Part shown: piece after piece, positions 6,303 to 7,828 of the stretch
Position numbering within the stretch: the stretch's first letter is position 1
Layout of the letters: each line of letters opens with the position of its first letter
From: Clostridiales bacterium
GTDB lineage: Bacteria; Bacillota; Clostridia; Lachnospirales; WRAX01
Direction of reading: 5' to 3'
DNA length: 7,828 bases
Assembly: GCA_031277155.1 (NCBI GenBank)
Contig: JAITMW010000090.1
Span: forward strand, 1 to 7,828
Notes under the pieces: generated by a model
Told to the model about the DNA's origin: nothing
The model's input: the letters and a program-made list of their open reading frames with translations, nothing else
Databases searched by the model: none
Position numbers and translations under genes: made by a program

Positions 6303-6727
6303 CCGCTCACGCTCCTAATCCGCTGCCGTATGGCGCAATTTCCCGCCGCATAGCTGCCCGTGGCCTTAAAATCATGGCTGCGCCCAAAAAGCGACGCCCG
6401 TATAAGCCGCAGGCTCTCAAACCAGCGGTTTGCGTCCCGATGCGACAGCATCGGCGCATCCCGCCCCTCCCCCAGCCATGTGCGCGTGGGCCGCATGGCC
6501 GCAGGGGGCGCCGCCCCCGCCAGCGCGTCAATATTGCGCTCTATTTGATTGATAAAATCCGGCGTGGGTATGGTCATCATGCCCATGGCGGTGTTGATGG
6601 CACCAATTGCCGCTGCTGCGCCAAATATCTCCTTGCGCAGGGCCGCCAGCGCGGCCATCTCTGTATTTAGCGCCCTGATGTCGTCAATTGATAAATAGTC
6701 GTTTCGTGTGAAAATTCTGTGTGTCAT
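6299..6727 (-). CDS. first gene of the phage-like operon, small tail-accessory-like protein (142 aa)
   Basis: The function is unknown. The sequence shows three similarly built helical segments, NDYLSIDDIRALNTEMAAL (9-27), PTPDFINQIERNIDAL (54-69) and LSHRDANRWFESLRLI (94-109), each with an Asp followed by Asn/Glu-rich helix. This resembles the 'D-x-N-x-I-E-x-N' repeats in small proteins next to tail-fibre genes of Bacillota phages. The last, RTWLGEG...NRWFESL...F then YAAGN, ends in a Gly/Tyr turn like those that open tail accessory domains. There is no membrane segment. The ATG at 6727 has a perfect AAGGAGG four bases upstream, the strongest ribosome-binding site of the cassette, and the stop overlaps the next ATG by four bases. 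It opens the operon; the upstream neighbour is divergent. Confidence 0.7.
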   Translation of the reverse strand: MTHRIFTRNDYLSIDDIRALNTEMAALAALRKEIFGAAAAIGAINTAMGMMTIPTPDFINQIERNIDALAGAAPPAAMRPTRTWLGEGRDAPMLSHRDANRWFESLRLIRASLFGRSHDFKATGSYAAGNCAIRQRIRSVSG

Positions 6728-6731
6728 ATTG

Positions 6732-6738
6732 CCTCCTT
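6732..6738 (-). promoter_or_regulatory. perfect Shine-Dalgarno AAGGAGG
   Basis: AAGGAGG followed by CAAT and the ATG at 6727 on the minus strand. It fixes the start of the first cassette gene and suggests efficient initiation. Confidence 0.8.
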
Positions 6739-6739
6739 A

Positions 6740-6759
6740 TGTTACGTTTTTGTTACAAA
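6740..6759. promoter_or_regulatory. candidate operator: TGTTAC direct repeat at 11-bp period
   Basis: TGTTAC occurs at 6740-6745 and again at 6751-6756, one helical turn apart. The second copy sits in TTTGT-T-ACAAA (6749-6759), a small palindrome. On the minus strand the copies read GTAACA, reminiscent of direct-repeat boxes bound by OmpR-type regulators. It lies just upstream of the phage-like operon's ribosome-binding site. No convincing -35/-10 pair for that operon was found nearby; TAACAT overlapping the repeat is a weak -10 candidate. Confidence 0.3.
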
Positions 6760-6772
6760 TAGCGAAAAACCC

Positions 6773-6798
6773 TTGACCCCCCCCGCTTCTGTTATACT
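6773..6798 (+). promoter_or_regulatory. extended -10 promoter of the zinc-ribbon gene with C8 tract in the spacer
   Basis: TGTTATACT (6790-6798) is a good extended -10 element. TTGACC (6773-6778) is a five-of-six -35 match, but the spacer is only 14 bases and includes a run of eight C (6777-6784). Initiation near 6805 would leave about 35 leader bases before the ATG at 6840. The short spacer may mean that the TG extension carries the promoter, or that the C run varies in length. Confidence 0.55.
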
Positions 6799-6839
6799 TA
6801 TTTAAAAACTAATAATGCATAAGTGTGAGGGGGAAAATT

Positions 6840-7472
6840 ATGTTTTGTACAAATTGCGGTGAGAAATTGGGTACGAGAGCTGCATTTTGCTCCGGCTGCG
6901 GAAAGCGGGCGGAAACGGCACCAACAGCTTCGCCGCCCGTAGTGCAAAATGATATGGGTTTGTCCGAGGGTGATATCAAAATAATACAGGCTTACAAAAC
7001 CCAGGGTGATTTTGGCAGAATGGTAAACGCGGCCCCGGGCAAAACGGACAGCAGATTGAGGCAACAACCAAAGAGCAAGAAAAAGCTGTGGATAGCGTTC
7101 TGGGTTACGTTGATTTTTCTTCCGCTAATATTTTTAATCACCTTTCCATTATTCATCCTCCATCCAATAGGACTCATAGTCTGGCTAATGCCGCTCATCC
7201 TCTTAGCACTTGCTCTATGGGCGTCAGGCGATAATGTGAAAACAACAATTGCTGGGGTATTGCTTACGATTGGAGGAATAATTGGACTTTTTGCAGTTAT
7301 TGGCTATGCCAATCAACCAAATAATACGTTTCAATTTGGCGGCGGTTCAGGTTGGACACAATGTGAAACGTGTTGGGCGTATACTATGGTTCTTGTAGCG
7401 GCAATTCCGGCTTTAATAGCCGGAATTAAAGCCGGAGTAAGCGGAGTCATCAAAATTAGCAGCAACAAATAG
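6840..7472 (+). CDS. zinc-ribbon membrane protein
   Basis: The 210-residue product starts with a zinc-ribbon, CTNCGEKL...FCSGCGKR, with cysteines at 3, 6, 17 and 20, followed by a flexible Pro/Ala linker and a basic stretch (about 65-82). Hydrophobic segments follow at about 83-108, 109-127, 134-155 and 180-205, so the ribbon is likely cytoplasmic and the rest membrane-embedded. A second CxxC pair (175, 178) lies in the loop before the last segment. Bacillota have many such zinc_ribbon-plus-membrane proteins of unknown function. I chose ATG 6840 because GAGGGGG ends six bases upstream and the protein then begins directly with the ribbon; the GTG at 6825 overlaps this site. Its base composition is more AT-rich than the phage-like cassette, which is transcribed divergently. 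No functional link to either neighbour is evident. Confidence 0.82.
   Translation: MFCTNCGEKLGTRAAFCSGCGKRAETAPTASPPVVQNDMGLSEGDIKIIQAYKTQGDFGRMVNAAPGKTDSRLRQQPKSKKKLWIAFWVTLIFLPLIFLITFPLFILHPIGLIVWLMPLILLALALWASGDNVKTTIAGVLLTIGGIIGLFAVIGYANQPNNTFQFGGGSGWTQCETCWAYTMVLVAAIPALIAGIKAGVSGVIKISSNK
7404..7435 (+). repeat. two mutually exclusive hairpins in the 3' end of the zinc-ribbon gene
   Basis: ATTCCGGC (7404-7411) can pair with GCCGGAAT (7419-7426) around a 7-base loop. CCGGCTTTAAT (7407-7417) can instead pair perfectly over 11 bp with ATTAAAGCCGG (7425-7435). The two stems share bases and cannot form together. The stretch encodes IPALIAGIKAG, so codon constraints may produce part of this. 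Confidence 0.5.
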
Positions 7473-7492
7473 GTGCAGGCCTGTTCTGCACC
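7472..7492 (+). other. hairpin at the stop codon of the zinc-ribbon gene
   Basis: GGTGCAG (7472-7478) pairs with CTGCACC (7486-7492) around a 7-base loop and starts on the last base of the TAG stop codon. There is no T-run, so it is not a standard intrinsic terminator; it may protect the 3' end or pause transcription. Confidence 0.4.
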
Positions 7493-7502
7493 AACATCAC
7501 CC

Positions 7503-7566
7503 GTAGGGGCGGCACCCCGCACAAATCATCATCCCGGCGTGACGGGCGGCAAATTGCCGCCCCTAC
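7503..7566. repeat. inverted repeat GTAGGGGCGGC ... GCCGCCCCTAC
   Basis: Perfect 11-bp arms at 7503-7513 and 7556-7566. The right arm also forms an inner hairpin GGGCGGC-AAATT-GCCGCCC (7544-7562). The arm sequence recurs as the core of the tandem units that follow, so all belong to one repeat family. Confidence 0.75.
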
Positions 7567-7586
7567 AAAGCCCATGCACCTGCGTA

Positions 7587-7610
7587 GGGCGGCGTCATGC
7601 CGCCCTTTTT
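7587..7610 (+). terminator. terminator-like hairpin in tandem unit 1
   Basis: GGGCGGC (7587-7593), loop GTCAT, GCCGCCC (7599-7605), then five T (7606-7610). It may terminate transcription of the zinc-ribbon gene. The hairpin belongs to a repeat unit, so its presence may be incidental. Confidence 0.45.
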
Positions 7611-7640
7611 GCCGCCTACAAAGCCCATGGATATGCGTAG

Positions 7641-7664
7641 GGGCGGCGTCATGCCGCCCTTTTT
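7641..7664 (+). terminator. terminator-like hairpin in tandem unit 2
   Basis: GGGCGGC (7641-7647), loop GTCAT, GCCGCCC (7653-7659), then five T (7660-7664). It is identical in design to the hairpin in unit 1 and would be a second, back-up stop. Confidence 0.45.
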
Positions 7665-7671
7665 GCCGCCA

Positions 7672-7790
7672 ATAACCACCCCGGGCTAAAGCCCACCCCT
7701 CCAATGGAGGGGAATTTGGTGTGCGCATCGCCAATTCCCCTCCTGTGGAGGGGTGTCTGCGCCCGGTTTTGGCGCAGACGGGGTGGTTAT
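7672..7790. repeat. 119-bp palindromic element with 12-bp perfect terminal inverted repeats
   Basis: ATAACCACCCCG (7672-7683) is the exact reverse complement of CGGGGTGGTTAT (7779-7790). Inside are nested hairpins: CCCCTCC-AAT-GGAGGGG (7696-7712), CCCCTCC-TGT-GGAGGGG (7737-7753), which also pair with each other through GGAGGGGAATT (7706-7716) and AATTCCCCTCC (7733-7743), and GTCTGCGCC...GGCGCAGAC (7755-7779). The structure resembles a REP-like or MITE-like non-coding element. No coding capacity and no clear target-site duplication were seen. Confidence 0.75.
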
Positions 7791-7828
7791 GGCCGCGCCA
7801 CCGCCTTGGTTTTGCCGCGCAGCACGCC
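7787..7828 (-). CDS. possible 3' end of a minus-strand gene, truncated by the window edge
   Basis: Reading the minus strand from 7828 gives GVLRGKTKAVARP and then TAA, with the stop lying inside the right terminal repeat of the palindromic element. Thirteen codons are too few to identify a product, and another frame across this region is also open. Listed only because the position fits a gene ending at the repeat. Confidence 0.22.
   Translation of the reverse strand, partial: GVLRGKTKAVARP

Larger units (their letters stand above)
7565..7671. repeat. two tandem 53/54-bp repeat units
   Basis: Unit 1 (7565-7617) and unit 2 (7618-7671) both start ACAAAGCCCATG, continue through GCGTAGGG(G)CGGCGTCATGCC and end TTTTTGCCGCC. 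They differ only by a few bases after CCATG, one extra G in unit 2, and the last base. The near identity points to a recent duplication. Confidence 0.85.
7473..7786. other. gene-free, repeat-packed intergenic stretch
   Basis: About 314 bases without a credible gene. Almost all of it is occupied by palindromic or tandem GC-rich repeats described separately (7503-7566, 7565-7671, 7672-7790). The open frame that crosses it on the minus strand (7734-7456) is made of repeat sequence and lacks a sensible ribosome-binding site. Confidence 0.75.

Noticed and set aside
7565..7671. CRISPR-like tandem repeat
   Set aside because: Only two units, directly adjacent and nearly identical throughout, with no variable spacers and no cas genes.
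7456..7734. 92-codon minus-strand frame (TPNSPPLEGW-like protein)
   Set aside because: It is composed entirely of the palindromic and tandem repeats; such frames are typical spurious predictions.

Overview
The window looks like a chromosomal segment of a moderately GC-rich, probably endospore-forming Clostridia-type Bacillota. The evidence is a YlmC/YmxH-type PRC-barrel sporulation protein, strong purine-rich Shine-Dalgarno sites (several extending into GGTGAT), sigma-A-like promoters, a TcdE-type phage holin and dispersed palindromic GC-rich repeats. No rRNA, tRNA, CRISPR array or transposase was seen. The assignment below class level is inference.

Layout. Bases 1-1368 (+) hold the 3' part of an S41-family (tricorn/S41B-like) peptidase gene that begins outside the window. 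Bases 3452-1412 (-) are a two-gene operon, a DEDDh 3'-5' exonuclease followed by a MATE efflux transporter whose start overlaps the end of the exonuclease gene, with a recognisable promoter at 3523-3495. Divergent from it, 3573-3830 (+) encodes the YlmC/YmxH protein. Between that gene and the next convergent operon lies a long imperfect inverted repeat made of CACGAAAA-type units (3838-3915), then an intrinsic terminator (3933-3962).

Bases 6727-3949 (-) are a compact four-gene phage-derived cassette with overlapping or abutting genes: a small tail-accessory-like protein, a second small protein, a large beta-rich (Kelch-like) protein sharing an N-terminal adaptor motif with the second, and a phage holin. 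It has its own terminator, whose loop is exactly the holin stop codon. No capsid, tape-measure, baseplate or endolysin gene is present, and the flanking genes are ordinary chromosomal genes. It is therefore either a phage remnant or a domesticated tail-tip plus holin module. This is the most interesting object in the window, although nothing proves that it is a new system.

Divergent from the cassette, 6840-7472 (+) encodes a zinc-ribbon membrane protein. It is driven by an extended -10 promoter with a run of eight C between the -35-like and -10 elements. Downstream, 7473-7786 is non-coding and packed with repeats: an inverted repeat, two tandem 53/54-bp units that each form a terminator-like hairpin, and a 119-bp element with 12-bp perfect terminal inverted repeats. 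The right edge may hold the last codons of another minus-strand gene.
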